Assembly: GCF_009905725.1 (NCBI RefSeq)
Contig: NZ_JAAAKV010000005.1
Location: 186,001 to 250,000 of the forward strand
Length of the DNA: 64,000 nucleotides
From: Emticicia sp. CRIBPO
Lineage (GTDB): Bacteria > Bacteroidota > Bacteroidia > Cytophagales > Spirosomataceae
Direction of reading: 5' to 3'
A program made the position numbers and the translations under genes. Below the pieces are notes generated by a model. It did not search any database and was not told where the DNA came from. It was given only the letters and a program-made list of their open reading frames with translations. Shown here in pieces: positions 23,067 to 32,762 of the stretch (position 1 is the first letter of the stretch; every line of letters starts with the position of its first letter).

Positions 23067-24935
23067 TCATGGGTAAAAGTGATTAGCGATCAATAAGGCT
23101 AACACATAACAGCAGGAAATGCAGACTGAGCCAAGGTATATTTTTAAGACTCTGCTCCCCAGGTGTTTCCATTTGATAAGGAGCAGATATAAAAAAACGA
23201 CCGAAAAAATAACAAAGATGTACTTGCCGCTATGCCACAAAAGCCTGGAATAAAACATGTCGCTGGCTTCACGCATGTGTTCAAAGAGGTCTGGGATGGT
23301 TATAAGAATGATTAAAAGTCCTGAAGTAGCGAAAGCGGGAGCTAATTTGAGTGGCAACTCTGACAAACGATTCTTCCTGAGGAGGAAAGTCAGCAGACAA
23401 ATACCGCCGAAGAAGTGCGTTGAGATTAATACAATAAAACTGAATATCAGGAAAATGAGCGGAAGCCATGCTTCTGCAGCAGTAATTTTGCTGAAATAAA
23501 GAGTACCATCGGCAATAGAAAGTTTGTTGTCTTCGTCTTTAAGAAAAACGATTTGTGAAGTTGCTGCGTTTTTATCCCTGTACCGTAAGCCCGAATGATC
23601 AGCAGCTTTCCAGATCATTGAACCTCTTAAAATAATGTCGACTTTTAAGGCATTTCCAGCAGGCCCGATATGAAAGGTATTTGTCAGACTTTCAAAAAAA
23701 CCTGAATAAAGCTGGCTGGGGTTGCTCAGTCTGTAATAACCCCGGTAGCGTTCTGCGATGGCTTTTTTGACCGGGATTTCAGCGGTGGTTTCGTGTTTTC
23801 TTTTGTTTCTCAGCAGAAAGTGACTGATAAGCTGGTCGGCATAATGAAAGAAAGATTCGTTGTGGGTATTGAGACTGAAGGCATAAGCAACCCCAGTTTC
23901 CCGGCTGTAAACAAACCTGGACAGATAGCCCCCGATGGCTCCGTTATGTCCTCTGAAAATATGCCCGTTTATATTAAAGCATTCATTACCATAAGCGTAA
24001 GTATTTTTTAATCCGGCTTTTGCGGAGAGATAATGATGTGGTGTTTCAGTATCATTCAGCATGTCTTTGGAAAGGAATTGTCCGTTTGGCGTTTCTCCAG
24101 TCAGAAAATATTTCAAAGCAAGGCTGTAGTCTCCGGCACTGGCGTTTAGAGCAGAGTAACCGGCGTTGAAAGGAGGTTGATGAGGAACAAGCCTGAACCG
24201 GTTGTTTTTCCATACATATCCTTTGCTGTAAAGGCCTGTCTTTCCGGGAGTTAAAAGCAGGTTTGCGTTTGACATTCCTAACGGAATAAATACTTTTTTC
24301 TTCAGATATTCATCAGAAGATACTCCGGAGACTTTTTCAATAACATAAGCCAGAATAGCATAGTTAACGTTAGAATAGCTGTGCCTTTCTCCCGGTTTCC
24401 ATCTTGAAACCATGAATTTCCGGAACACTTTAAGGGCTTCCAGAGGGTTTTTTTTCTTTCCCGAAAAATTGTATTCTTCAAAAGGAGATTTATCACTGAA
24501 GGCGGTGGTATGCTCCATTAAATCTCCTATGGTAACTGGATGAGTTTTTTCCCATTTGTTTTCAAACGGAATTTCAGGAGCAATTTCTCGTAATTTCGTA
24601 TTTACCGAGAGTTTTCTTTCTTTCACGAGTTGTGTAATGCCTAATGCAACAAAGATTTTCGTAACAGAGGCTTGCCTGAACAGGTGATTTTTTGTGACGG
24701 ATTCTTGTGACTCTATGTCAGCGAGCCCCAGCCCGCCTGTAAATAATACGGAGTCTCTGGTAACGATGGTCATCATCATGCCGGCTACATGTTGCTTTTC
24801 CATTTGAATACTTAGTTCTTTTGTGAGCTCTGTAATATTCTCCGGGAGGCGTTGTGCAGAAAGATCTGAACCGGAAAATAAGGTGTAAAGCATAAATAAG
24901 GCAAGGGCCGGGATTTTCATTTTTTGGAAGTCCAT
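23067..24935 (-). CDS. Class C beta-lactamase-like serine hydrolase with C-terminal membrane domain
   Basis: 622 residues. Signal peptide near the start (start ATG at 24935; a second ATG at 24920 beginning MKIPALALF is equally possible). Catalytic SxxK is S90-V-T-K93 in RQASVTKIF; YxN is Y-S-N in HSYSNVNYA; HxG is HNG in FRGHNGAIGGY. After a linker of about 100 residues with beta-rich character, four hydrophobic helices close the protein (about 490-620). The layout matches the 13240-14673 gene, but with an added middle domain. Probably a periplasmic peptidase or esterase held in the inner membrane. Monocistronic. Confidence 0.88.
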   Translation of the reverse strand: MDFQKMKIPALALFMLYTLFSGSDLSAQRLPENITELTKELSIQMEKQHVAGMMMTIVTRDSVLFTGGLGLADIESQESVTKNHLFRQASVTKIFVALGITQLVKERKLSVNTKLREIAPEIPFENKWEKTHPVTIGDLMEHTTAFSDKSPFEEYNFSGKKKNPLEALKVFRKFMVSRWKPGERHSYSNVNYAILAYVIEKVSGVSSDEYLKKKVFIPLGMSNANLLLTPGKTGLYSKGYVWKNNRFRLVPHQPPFNAGYSALNASAGDYSLALKYFLTGETPNGQFLSKDMLNDTETPHHYLSAKAGLKNTYAYGNECFNINGHIFRGHNGAIGGYLSRFVYSRETGVAYAFSLNTHNESFFHYADQLISHFLLRNKRKHETTAEIPVKKAIAERYRGYYRLSNPSQLYSGFFESLTNTFHIGPAGNALKVDIILRGSMIWKAADHSGLRYRDKNAATSQIVFLKDEDNKLSIADGTLYFSKITAAEAWLPLIFLIFSFIVLISTHFFGGICLLTFLLRKNRLSELPLKLAPAFATSGLLIILITIPDLFEHMREASDMFYSRLLWHSGKYIFVIFSVVFLYLLLIKWKHLGSRVLKIYLGSVCISCCYVLALLIANHFYP

Positions 24936-25023
24936 ATACTCAATGATTAAAGTTTGATATTATGGCTCAAAATTGAAAACCAGATCGGAACAAAGCGTTC
25001 CGTTATATCCAAGTGAACATATT

Positions 25024-26112
25024 TTATCTTTGAGATTTTACGTAATCGGTAGGAGATAAGCCCGTGTGCTTCTTAAAGGTGATGTTAAATGTTGTTTTGG
25101 AATTAAAACCCGATTGAAATGCGATACCCAGGATATTCAGATGATTGAATTTCTCTGACAATAAAAGGCTTTTAGCTTCTTCAATCCTGTATTTGTTGAT
25201 GAATGAGAAAAAATTTTCATTGTAGGCATGGTTGATAAGGAACGACAGGTCGTGAATAGAAGTATTCATTTCCGAAGCCAGGACAGGCAGAGTCAGGTCA
25301 TTTTCTAAGTATATCCTGGTTTCTTTCATTAATTTTTCCAGTCTATTTTTCAGCAGCAGAATCTCATCATCTGACAGTCTTTTTTGTTTTGTGGTTTTGG
25401 GATGTATTATTTTTTCTACTTCCTCCAGCTGTGCAGAATTAAAAGCATATACCTCCCGCTGACCTAAAGAAAAATAGGCCAGGAAGTATACACTTGCCAG
25501 GTAAATGAAAGGGGTAAAGTTATATAAAGGCTTAAAATTGAAGAAAGCAAGATTGAGCCAGATCAGTACAACGACAACGAGGACGACCAGGAAGTTTTTT
25601 AACCAGGAAAGGTCCTGGTATTCCGTCGAAGAGACAATTTCCCGGAGATTTTGGCTGTGTTTTTTTAATCTGACAAAGCATAAGATAATATAAATGACGG
25701 TTTGAAGAGGCAACGATCCTTTGATGACCAGGAAGGCGAACGTCGTAAATGGACCGGGGCTGAGTTTCGGCTCACAGAGATTCAGCGAAAAGAACAATAA
25801 GAAAGGTAAGAAGTGCCACAGGTACCGGTAATGGAATTGTTTGACAGCGGAAGTATAAAAAACAACACTCAGAAAAAGGGCGGGGGCTGATAAAAAGCGA
25901 CTTGCTTCAACAGAACTTAATCCAAACCTGTATTTTTCCTGAAGGTTTACGGTATGAATGAAAATTTCCAGCATAGCACAACCCAGTGTCGCCACAAATA
26001 TTCCAAGCCATTTGCTGGCCAGGAGGTTTTTTTTCTGTGGATGACTAAACAGGACAAATGAAAGGAGAAAGGCTCCTCCGGTCGTCAGGCCTATCAGCAA
26101 TGGGTTATTCAC
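25024..26112 (-). CDS. Membrane-embedded AraC-family regulator
   Basis: 362 residues. The first 225 hold about seven hydrophobic segments; the last 100 form an AraC helix-turn-helix domain (VLASEMNTSIHDLSFLINHA, LNILGIAFQSGFNSKTTFNI, GLSPTDYV). This 7TM-AraC type is common in Bacteroidota and probably binds DNA while anchored in the inner membrane. Its start overlaps the DinB gene stop by 4 bases (ATGA), so the two are translated together. The signal is unknown. A second such regulator lies at 58999-60117. Confidence 0.88.
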   Translation of the reverse strand: MNNPLLIGLTTGGAFLLSFVLFSHPQKKNLLASKWLGIFVATLGCAMLEIFIHTVNLQEKYRFGLSSVEASRFLSAPALFLSVVFYTSAVKQFHYRYLWHFLPFLLFFSLNLCEPKLSPGPFTTFAFLVIKGSLPLQTVIYIILCFVRLKKHSQNLREIVSSTEYQDLSWLKNFLVVLVVVVLIWLNLAFFNFKPLYNFTPFIYLASVYFLAYFSLGQREVYAFNSAQLEEVEKIIHPKTTKQKRLSDDEILLLKNRLEKLMKETRIYLENDLTLPVLASEMNTSIHDLSFLINHAYNENFFSFINKYRIEEAKSLLLSEKFNHLNILGIAFQSGFNSKTTFNITFKKHTGLSPTDYVKSQR

Positions 26113-26594
26113 AGTTGGTTTTTTATAATTGGCAGTTTATTTTCATTCAAAAAGGACTTCATTTTGTCAGGCATGGGATAGTAGCCATTCTGACGCAAGA
26201 ATAATATGATTTCACCTAAATGAAAAGACAAATGAACTGTAAGTTCCTGCACTGTTTTTAGTTTGAACTCAATGTCTTGGGTTTCAATAGTCCAGCCAGA
26301 TATCTCTGTTTTAACCTGGTGGTTCAGTTGGTGAAAACGAGCAATGCCGTCATCAAGAAGGGCCTGATCATCGATGTTCTTGTCTTTCAACCAGGTATCT
26401 GTTTCTCCAATATCTGCAGTATTAACGCCTTGTAACTTTTCCAATTGACAGGCTTGCCAGATGATCAGGTGATTCAGGATTTGCCAGACACTTTTCGGAG
26501 AATTGAAATTCGTCAAACTAGCCTGATTAATGTCAAGGTTGTCAAACACTTTAAAGGTATCAAAAGAATCAGCGTAGATTTTATTAATATTCAT
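26109..26594 (-). CDS. DinB-family protein
   Basis: 161 residues with the four-helix DinB/YfiT-like layout: VWQILNHLIIWQACQLEKL (first metal-ligand His region), a central helix around GIARFHQLNHQVK, and a third His in LTVHLSFHLGEIILFLRQ. These metalloproteins include thiol-dependent transferases. Overlaps the start of the AraC regulator by 4 bases, so the two form an operon. Confidence 0.82.
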   Translation of the reverse strand: MNINKIYADSFDTFKVFDNLDINQASLTNFNSPKSVWQILNHLIIWQACQLEKLQGVNTADIGETDTWLKDKNIDDQALLDDGIARFHQLNHQVKTEISGWTIETQDIEFKLKTVQELTVHLSFHLGEIILFLRQNGYYPMPDKMKSFLNENKLPIIKNQL

Positions 26595-26670
26595 TGGATT
26601 TTGGAGTAAATAACTGATTAAAAGCGATAGATATTACTCTCAAAAATAGATAAAAACTTTCGTATGCCTT

Positions 26671-27396
26671 TTAAAAGCTTCTTTTCTTTAATTCTTTTAT
26701 AGCGTCATTATAATCAGACAAAGAAACCCTTGCAGATTTTGTAACATTCAGGTACAGGATAAGCAACCCGAGGGTTTTGTCATTGCCAATGGTTGGCGTG
26801 ATGTTTTTGCCATTGCTGAAATAAGAGACGGATTCGGCTGTTCCGACAAAGGTGTAGCGTTCTTTGAGAAACGTGGTGGCGTTCGGAATCAGGGTGTTGT
26901 CGTTTTTCAGTAAAATCGCTGCATTATCCATTTTCCCGTTTTTCATGGTATAAATAATGGCCCTGATGTTGGCATTTTCGCCTTTGAAATGAAGCCCGTC
27001 GCCATCTTCTTCTACCAAGGTCCTGGTTTCCTTTGATTTGATGGCTGTGCTGGTCAGTCCGAATTCAAGAACAGGCTCTTTACAAAGGGTAATGTAAGGT
27101 TTAATGGTAACTTCGGCACTCACTTTGGATTTCCCGCTGGAGCCTGTAATGGTGGTGATTCCGATTTTTTTACCTTTGAATAAGCCCGACGCATCCACCG
27201 TGCCCACTGCCGGATTAGAAGAATTCCAGCTGAAATTGGCCGCATTCTGCCTGACATTGGCCTGTGATACTTCAAACTGGTGTGTTTGGTTGTAGTAAAG
27301 CTGCAATTCAGGTTTATTGATTTCGTAAGGGGTTACGTTGTCGCCGCATGCCCATATAATCAGCCCGAAGGCCATGGCCGGTAGTATTTTTTTCAT
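26671..27396 (-). CDS. Lipoprotein with bacterial Ig-like (BIG2-type) domain
   Basis: 241 residues; signal peptide with lipobox IIWAC (Cys about 17), so probably lipid-anchored. Residues about 28-95 resemble a BIG2 domain (LQLYYNQTHQFEVSQANVRQ, WNSSNPAVGTVDASGLFKGK, KIGITTITGSSG). The rest is beta-rich and unrecognised. Monocistronic. Confidence 0.75.
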   Translation of the reverse strand: MKKILPAMAFGLIIWACGDNVTPYEINKPELQLYYNQTHQFEVSQANVRQNAANFSWNSSNPAVGTVDASGLFKGKKIGITTITGSSGKSKVSAEVTIKPYITLCKEPVLEFGLTSTAIKSKETRTLVEEDGDGLHFKGENANIRAIIYTMKNGKMDNAAILLKNDNTLIPNATTFLKERYTFVGTAESVSYFSNGKNITPTIGNDKTLGLLILYLNVTKSARVSLSDYNDAIKELKKRSF

Positions 27397-27490
27397 CTCA
27401 ATATTAGTTAGTTACGGCAATTGAGATGCAAAAATCATGCCTTCGGATAGAGTAGGTAATATTAAATTTGGAGGGAGGAAATGGTATTCA

Positions 27491-27522
27491 TTGAAGCTAT
27501 GGTTTAGAAAACATAGCTTCAA
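27491..27522. repeat. Inverted repeat, probable terminator-like hairpin
   Basis: Perfect 11-bp stem (27491-27501 with 27512-27522, 10-base loop) located 17 bases after the SHOCT gene stop. There is no clear U-run on either side, so terminator function is inferred from position. Confidence 0.55.
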
Positions 27523-27538
27523 CTTATTGTGGTACGCT

Positions 27539-28147
27539 TTATATCCTGGATAATACTTCTGCTTTCTTGGCTTCAAACTCCTGCTGGGTGATCAGACCGC
27601 TGTCGAATAGGCTTTTCAGCTTTTGCAGGGCTGTCACCATCGGATCCTCGGGAGCCGTGGGGGCATGTGTTTCCTGTACCTGTTTTTCGGCGGCTACCGA
27701 TATATTGCTGGCTTCCGCACGTTTGGTTTCCAGTTCAAGCTGCCGTTTGATTTCCTGCTGCAGCTGTTCCTGCTCCTGGGCATAGGCATAAAGTTTACGG
27801 GCCTGTGTTTTGGGCAGATAGTCAATCTGGTTTTCGAGTCCTTTGGTTGTTCTAAGGTAAAACTCTGCCCCGAGAATGCCTTCCTTCACATGACATTGCA
27901 AAACGTCTTTCCAGTAATAATCCTGAAATTCCATAGACAAGCCGAGATTTTTAGGGCGGCAAAAGATGACTCGCTTGTTGGTTAAGGCAATGGCATCCGG
28001 AGACAGGTTAACGGCAGGTTTTTTCTGAACAGCTATGTATTCTATTTCTTCGCTGCTCATGAGCACACCGTTAAGCTTAGACACGATTTTTTCAATGGCT
28101 TTCGGGTCTTGTTCTTCGTTTAAAAATCTTTTAAGATTGTCGATCAT
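27539..28147 (-). CDS. PH-like plus SHOCT domain protein
   Basis: 202 residues. Residues about 30-115 resemble a bacterial pleckstrin-homology (bPH/YokE-like) domain (GVLMSSEEIEYIAVQKKP, AIALTNKRVIFCRP, EFYLRTTKGLENQIDYLP). Then a Glu/Gln-rich coiled coil (about 118-145) and a C-terminal SHOCT motif (MVTALQKLKSLFDSGLITQQ, EFEAKKAEVL). No signal peptide. SHOCT domains mediate oligomer contacts; the role is unknown. Confidence 0.8.
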   Translation of the reverse strand: MIDNLKRFLNEEQDPKAIEKIVSKLNGVLMSSEEIEYIAVQKKPAVNLSPDAIALTNKRVIFCRPKNLGLSMEFQDYYWKDVLQCHVKEGILGAEFYLRTTKGLENQIDYLPKTQARKLYAYAQEQEQLQQEIKRQLELETKRAEASNISVAAEKQVQETHAPTAPEDPMVTALQKLKSLFDSGLITQQEFEAKKAEVLSRI

Positions 28148-28331
28148 TTTGATGGCTTGAAATAAGGGTGATGAAAATCGGATATGCGAATGAAAAACAC
28201 CTGCACATTCTCAAAAATAGCTAAAACCTTGTATACTATAAAGTTAAAAGGTGTTTTTTAAGACGATTGACGGAAATTGAAAATTCTGCTTATCTTAGAA
28301 CGGTAAAAACTGGAATCAAGAGATAAAAGTC

Positions 28332-30602
28332 ATGCATAAATTTATAACCAGCATTGTTTTTTCAGGATGTATCCTGATGGGCTGCGGCGTTACGGCCCAG
28401 GTAAAGCCACAGCATAACCTGCAGTTTTCAGAGCTAAGTAAAAAATGGGATGAGGCTGTTCCGCTTGGTAATGGTATGCTCGGAGCACTGATCTGGGAGA
28501 AGGCCGGGCGGCTGAGACTTTCGCTGGACCGGGCCGATCTTTGGGATGAAAGAAAAGCAATGGACATCACTAAGTTCAATTTTAAGTGGGTGGAGGAGCA
28601 GGTCCTCAAAAAGAACTACCAGGACGTTCAGAAGCTGGGCGACTGGCCTTATGACAACATTCCCTACCCGACCAAACTACCCGCCGCGGCCCTGGAGTTT
28701 GACATCGCGGCTTTCGGCAAAGTCATCTCGAACGAACTGGACATAAAAACAGCATTGAATACCGTGAAATTTGAAAGCGGAATTACTTTCAGGTCTTATA
28801 TTCATGCTTCACAACCACAGGGATTTTTCAGTTTTGAGAATGTTTCTTCCGCTCAGCTGATCAGTTCAATGGCTCCGAAGCTTTCAGTTCATAATTACAG
28901 CAACGGAAAAAAGGCTGAGAATGATAACAGCCATGCCGGAGAAGGCCTTCAGAAACTGGGGTACATCCAGGGACAAGTTGTTTCTTCCCCTAATTCAATA
29001 AGGTATAAGCAGCCCACCTATGATGGAAGATATTATGAAGTGCTGGTCAGCTGGAAGGAATTCCCGGGCAATAAGCTGATAGGAAGCTGGACGATTTCGA
29101 ACAACCAGCCGGCAGTATTGCCTGCTTTGATAACTACTGCCAAAGAGCCTACACAATGGGATTCGCACGTGAAATGGTGGTCGGAATTCTGGTCTAAGTC
29201 GTCTGTCAGTTTACCGGATGCAGTCATTGAAAAACAATATTACCTTGAATTATATAAACTTGGATGTGTGTCGCGAAAAGGTACTCCGGCGATTACACTT
29301 CAAGCCGTCTGGACGGCTGATAACGGCAGCCTGCCTCCGTGGAAAGGAGATTTTCATAATGATCTGAACACACAGTTGAGTTACTGGCCCGCTTACACCG
29401 GGAATCACCTGGATGAGGCGGCTACTTTTACGGATTGGCTGTGGAAAATCAAAGCGAAGAACCACGAGTATACCAAAGCCTATTTTGGGGTGGAGGGTTT
29501 GAACGTTCCGGGGGTAGTTACTTTAAACGGCGACCCGATGGGAGGGTGGATACAATATTCGCTTTCGCCGACAGTGAGTGCCTGGTGTGCACAGCATTTT
29601 TACTGGCAGTGGAAATATTCGCTGGATGCGGATTTCCTTAAAAACAGGGCTTATGTTTATATTCATGATGCGGCTACTTACCTCGAAAACATCACGCGGC
29701 TTAAAGACGGGGTAAGAAGCCTGCCGCTGAGTTCGAGTCCAGAATATAACGACAACAGCATTGACGCCTGGTTTTTGAAATGGAGCAATTTTGATCTTTC
29801 TCTTGCGAAATTCCTGTTTAATGCTGCTGCTGAAGTGGCGGAGGCATCAGGAAAGCCAGGCGAGACAAAACACTGGCAGGAAATACTATCCCAGCTTCCG
29901 GATTACGAGGTGAATGAGACAGGGTTTACGATAGCCCCAGGTCAGAATCTGAATGAATCGCACCGGCATTTTTCGCAGTATATGGCCATTTATCCGCTTG
30001 CATTGCTGGATGTAAACAAGCCACAGGACAAAACCGTCATCGAAAACTCCCTGAAAAGGATAGAAGAAAAAGGGACCAGGGCCTGGTGCGGGTATTCTTT
30101 CAGCTGGATGGCATCTATGTATGCCAGGGCCTACCAGGCAGACAATGCAGTGAAGCAACTGAGTATATTCGCCACTAATTTTTGCTCGCCTAATAGTTTC
30201 CACCTGAACGGAGACCAGAAAGGCGGACAATACTCCGGATTTACCTACAGGCCGTTTACATTGGAAGGTAATTTTGCTTTTGCACAGGGGGTTCATGAAT
30301 TGCTTCTTCAGAGCCGAAGCGGGTATGTGGAGGTGTTTCCTGCTGTGCCTGACAGCTGGAACAATGTTTCGTTCAATACGCTCAGGGCAGAAGGAGGTTT
30401 TGTGATTTCCGGAACTAAGGAAAACGGGAACTTTAAGACCATTAAGATAAAAGCTGAAAGAAAAGGGCTTTTGAAAATCAAAATACCCTTTTCTGACTTT
30501 GCCCTGTCTGATGCCATGAAAAAGTACCAGGTCAGAGACGGTATTGTGGAAATCGAAATGAACGGACAGGAGCAGATAACGATACTGAACAAAAAACGGT
30601 GA
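28332..30602 (+). CDS. Glycoside hydrolase family 95-like protein
   Basis: 756 residues, signal peptide about 1-22 with a Cys at the lipobox region (GCGVTAQ). The N-terminal motif WDEAVPLGNGMLGALIWEKA is typical of GH95. A central block (WKGDFHNDLNTQLSYWPAY) matches the catalytic region of GH95 alpha-fucosidases, where Asn residues act with a Glu and an Asp. The C-terminal strands form an accessory beta domain. Family members are alpha-L-fucosidases or alpha-galactosidases. No SusCD pair or other glycosidase adjoins it. It is convergent to the VOC gene, their stops abutting at 30602/30603. Confidence 0.85.
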   Translation: MHKFITSIVFSGCILMGCGVTAQVKPQHNLQFSELSKKWDEAVPLGNGMLGALIWEKAGRLRLSLDRADLWDERKAMDITKFNFKWVEEQVLKKNYQDVQKLGDWPYDNIPYPTKLPAAALEFDIAAFGKVISNELDIKTALNTVKFESGITFRSYIHASQPQGFFSFENVSSAQLISSMAPKLSVHNYSNGKKAENDNSHAGEGLQKLGYIQGQVVSSPNSIRYKQPTYDGRYYEVLVSWKEFPGNKLIGSWTISNNQPAVLPALITTAKEPTQWDSHVKWWSEFWSKSSVSLPDAVIEKQYYLELYKLGCVSRKGTPAITLQAVWTADNGSLPPWKGDFHNDLNTQLSYWPAYTGNHLDEAATFTDWLWKIKAKNHEYTKAYFGVEGLNVPGVVTLNGDPMGGWIQYSLSPTVSAWCAQHFYWQWKYSLDADFLKNRAYVYIHDAATYLENITRLKDGVRSLPLSSSPEYNDNSIDAWFLKWSNFDLSLAKFLFNAAAEVAEASGKPGETKHWQEILSQLPDYEVNETGFTIAPGQNLNESHRHFSQYMAIYPLALLDVNKPQDKTVIENSLKRIEEKGTRAWCGYSFSWMASMYARAYQADNAVKQLSIFATNFCSPNSFHLNGDQKGGQYSGFTYRPFTLEGNFAFAQGVHELLLQSRSGYVEVFPAVPDSWNNVSFNTLRAEGGFVISGTKENGNFKTIKIKAERKGLLKIKIPFSDFALSDAMKKYQVRDGIVEIEMNGQEQITILNKKR

Positions 30603-31019
30603 TCAGTTTTCTGCATGCAGCCCGATACGGTTGCCTTCGGAATCGAGAATGACGGCTATAAAACCGGCGTTCATTTGTGTTTTGGGGACCATAGTTTTTC
30701 CTCCGGCCTGTTCCGCTTTGTCGAGTACCGTCTGGATATCAGGACTGGCGTTGATATAGATCAGGGTCCCTTCTTTTGAGGGTTTGGATTTATCAGACCT
30801 GCTTAGCACGCCGGTTACCCGGCCTGAAGTGGCCTGAATGACATCAGGGTTGTAAGGAAAGAAGGTAAGTTCTTCGTCCGTTTCAGGAAAAGCCCTTGTG
30901 GCCATTTGAATATCAAGGATAAATTCATAAAATTTCCTGGCTCTTTCTGTATCCAGTACCGGAATTTCAAACCAGGTAAGGATGTTGGTCTCGGCATCGA
31001 TCTTTTTTAACTTTTGCAT
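30603..31019 (-). CDS. VOC/glyoxalase-like protein
   Basis: 138 residues with two beta-alpha-beta-beta-beta modules: TWFEIPVLDTERARKFYEF at the start and IYINASPDIQTVLDKAEQAG, GFIAVILDSEGNRIGLHAEN at the end, as in the vicinal-oxygen-chelate superfamily (glyoxalase, dioxygenase, drug resistance). Metal ligands are not conserved enough to name a reaction. Follows the Crp/Fnr gene by 59 bases on the same strand. Confidence 0.87.
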   Translation of the reverse strand: MQKLKKIDAETNILTWFEIPVLDTERARKFYEFILDIQMATRAFPETDEELTFFPYNPDVIQATSGRVTGVLSRSDKSKPSKEGTLIYINASPDIQTVLDKAEQAGGKTMVPKTQMNAGFIAVILDSEGNRIGLHAEN

Positions 31020-31078
31020 GATGTTTTATTTTTTATGCAAAGTTCGGGAGTAAATTTTGCCTGCACCTGTGACAATTC

Positions 31079-31660
31079 TCACAAAATGCGGGTCCGTTCT
31101 TTCCGGATCCTGCTGAGTGTTTCCCTGGCTACCCCCAGGAATGAAGACAGTTGGGAAAGAGAAACCCTTTGCAGCATTGGAGGGTAATTTTTCTCCAGAT
31201 ACTCCAGCCGCTCTTTGGCCGAAAACAAGTGGAAAAGCTTCGAAAACTCCTCCTGCCTGGAAGCGAACAGGCGGATACAATTTTTACCCAGGGTATCAAT
31301 CTCCGGGGACTGCGTGGAAGCTTCAATCAGTTTTTCTTTATCAAAAATGATTACTGTGAGTGGTTCACAAGCGATGATGTTGTAGTCGGATTTTTGTCCG
31401 CTACCGAAACTATGGAGATTGGTCGCGATCTCATTTTCGAAGAAGAACGCTGTATTTTTTATGTTTCCGTCTACCTCGTAAAAACTTTTACAGAAACCCT
31501 TGTCTATGAAAAACAGCGATTGGCAAACCTGGCCTTCCTTCAGCAGGTATTCTCCTTTTTTAAACTGCTTTTTTGTCAATGCCGGCAGAAGAGCCTCCCA
31601 GCTGGTTTCAGAAAAACTGTTTAAAGAATAGATGTATTTGAGGAGGTTTTCCATTTTCAA
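31079..31660 (-). CDS. Crp/Fnr-family transcription regulator
   Basis: 193 residues. Beta-roll sensor (about 20-125, KKGEYLLKEGQVCQSLFFID, NTAFFFENEIATNLHSF) and a C-terminal winged helix (VSLSQLSSFLGVARETLSRI). No iron-sulfur cysteines; ligand unknown, as usual for Bacteroidota members. Probably co-transcribed with the VOC protein downstream and likely its regulator. Confidence 0.9.
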   Translation of the reverse strand: MKMENLLKYIYSLNSFSETSWEALLPALTKKQFKKGEYLLKEGQVCQSLFFIDKGFCKSFYEVDGNIKNTAFFFENEIATNLHSFGSGQKSDYNIIACEPLTVIIFDKEKLIEASTQSPEIDTLGKNCIRLFASRQEEFSKLFHLFSAKERLEYLEKNYPPMLQRVSLSQLSSFLGVARETLSRIRKERTRIL

Positions 31661-31721
31661 ACGCCTGCTTTTTTCATTTCAACTTTGGGTTCAGAAGCAA
31701 AGAAAAAAAATGATATTAAGC

Positions 31722-32570
31722 TTATTTCAGACTATCAAATTCTATAAAATCATATTCAGGAGAACTTTCGAGTAGTTGCCTCAGCACTGCGGCATGGCCA
31801 TTGCCGAAAATAACCAGAATTCTGTCTTTGGGACTTTCGGTGATTTGCTGAAGTTTTCTGAATATCCTGAGATTCCTGTTGTACCACCAGATAGAAAGAA
31901 TATCAGCCCCTCTTTGATCGTCAAGCTTGAAATCACCGATGAGGTAGGCACCGTAATTCAGTCGATGTGATTCTCTTGAGTTGGCTGTTTTGAGGTGTTT
32001 CAGCAAATTGGTTTTAGCAGGCTGTTTGTTTTCATAGTCAAACCATTTGGTAAATATCTCCTGGTATTTATCAGTGCTTTGAAAATCAAAATCTGTGAAC
32101 AGTTTTTGAAAATAGGCGGAATCAAGTTTTACGAGCTCGTTGTCGAAAGATTCGGCGTCGATGCTGTAAATAGTGTCCATTTTCATTTCATGGGCGATTC
32201 GCATACCCAACTGATATCGTTCATCTCTTTTTTCTCTCAATTCCCCCGCCTTGTATTTTCTGAGTTTTTCCCCGGCTTTCCATTCGGGAGATGCTTCGAT
32301 GGCGATCTTGGTGGGCATGAATTTTTTAATGTAGTTAACGAGTTCTGTCACTTCTGATTTTTTGGGTTCTGTCAAAACATCCACTTTGTCCTTATCCAGG
32401 GTTTTGCTTACGTCCAGGTTAGGATAGTCAAAATGGAAGGTTCCCACGATCATTACTTTGGCCCTTTCTTTAGGGAAAAAGGAGGAGGGTGAAGGCCTGT
32501 CGTCTTTAGATTGTCCGGAAACGCAAAGGGTGTTAAGGAAGGTCAGAATAAGTAAAATGGCTTTTTTCAT
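31722..32570 (-). CDS. DUF5694 family secreted protein
   Basis: 282 residues with a signal peptide (about 1-20, TLCVSGQ). The motif VMIVGTFHFDYPNLDVSKT, then TKIAIEASPEWK and a late RILVIFGNGHAAVLRQLL fit DUF5694, a family recalling TraB/Tiki-like folds with GTFH and GHA blocks. Enzymatic function unproven. Monocistronic. Confidence 0.82.
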   Translation of the reverse strand: MKKAILLILTFLNTLCVSGQSKDDRPSPSSFFPKERAKVMIVGTFHFDYPNLDVSKTLDKDKVDVLTEPKKSEVTELVNYIKKFMPTKIAIEASPEWKAGEKLRKYKAGELREKRDERYQLGMRIAHEMKMDTIYSIDAESFDNELVKLDSAYFQKLFTDFDFQSTDKYQEIFTKWFDYENKQPAKTNLLKHLKTANSRESHRLNYGAYLIGDFKLDDQRGADILSIWWYNRNLRIFRKLQQITESPKDRILVIFGNGHAAVLRQLLESSPEYDFIEFDSLK

Positions 32571-32701
32571 TTGTATTAGCTTTTATTATCCAAAAGTAAT
32601 CAAAATGAAGAACAAGCTAAGCCGGATCAAAAAATAAAAGCTGTGGTATTTAATAAGAAATGTAAAGACTTTAACTACCGGGCATTGATATATCCCTTAA
32701 A

Positions 32702-32730
32702 CAAAAAAAGATCCACCATACCGGTGAATC
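32702..32730 (-). terminator. Terminator of the DJ-1 operon
   Basis: On the minus strand an 8-bp stem (32710-32717 with 32723-32730, one mismatch/wobble) is followed by a T-run (A7 on the plus strand, 32703-32709). It lies 33 bases after the DJ-1 stop. Confidence 0.75.
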
Positions 32731-32762
32731 CTTTCCTATTATTTATTAGTCAAAAACCTGAA

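Noticed and set aside
23257-23499. 80-residue plus-strand gene
   Set aside because: Antisense shadow over the membrane domain of the serine hydrolase.
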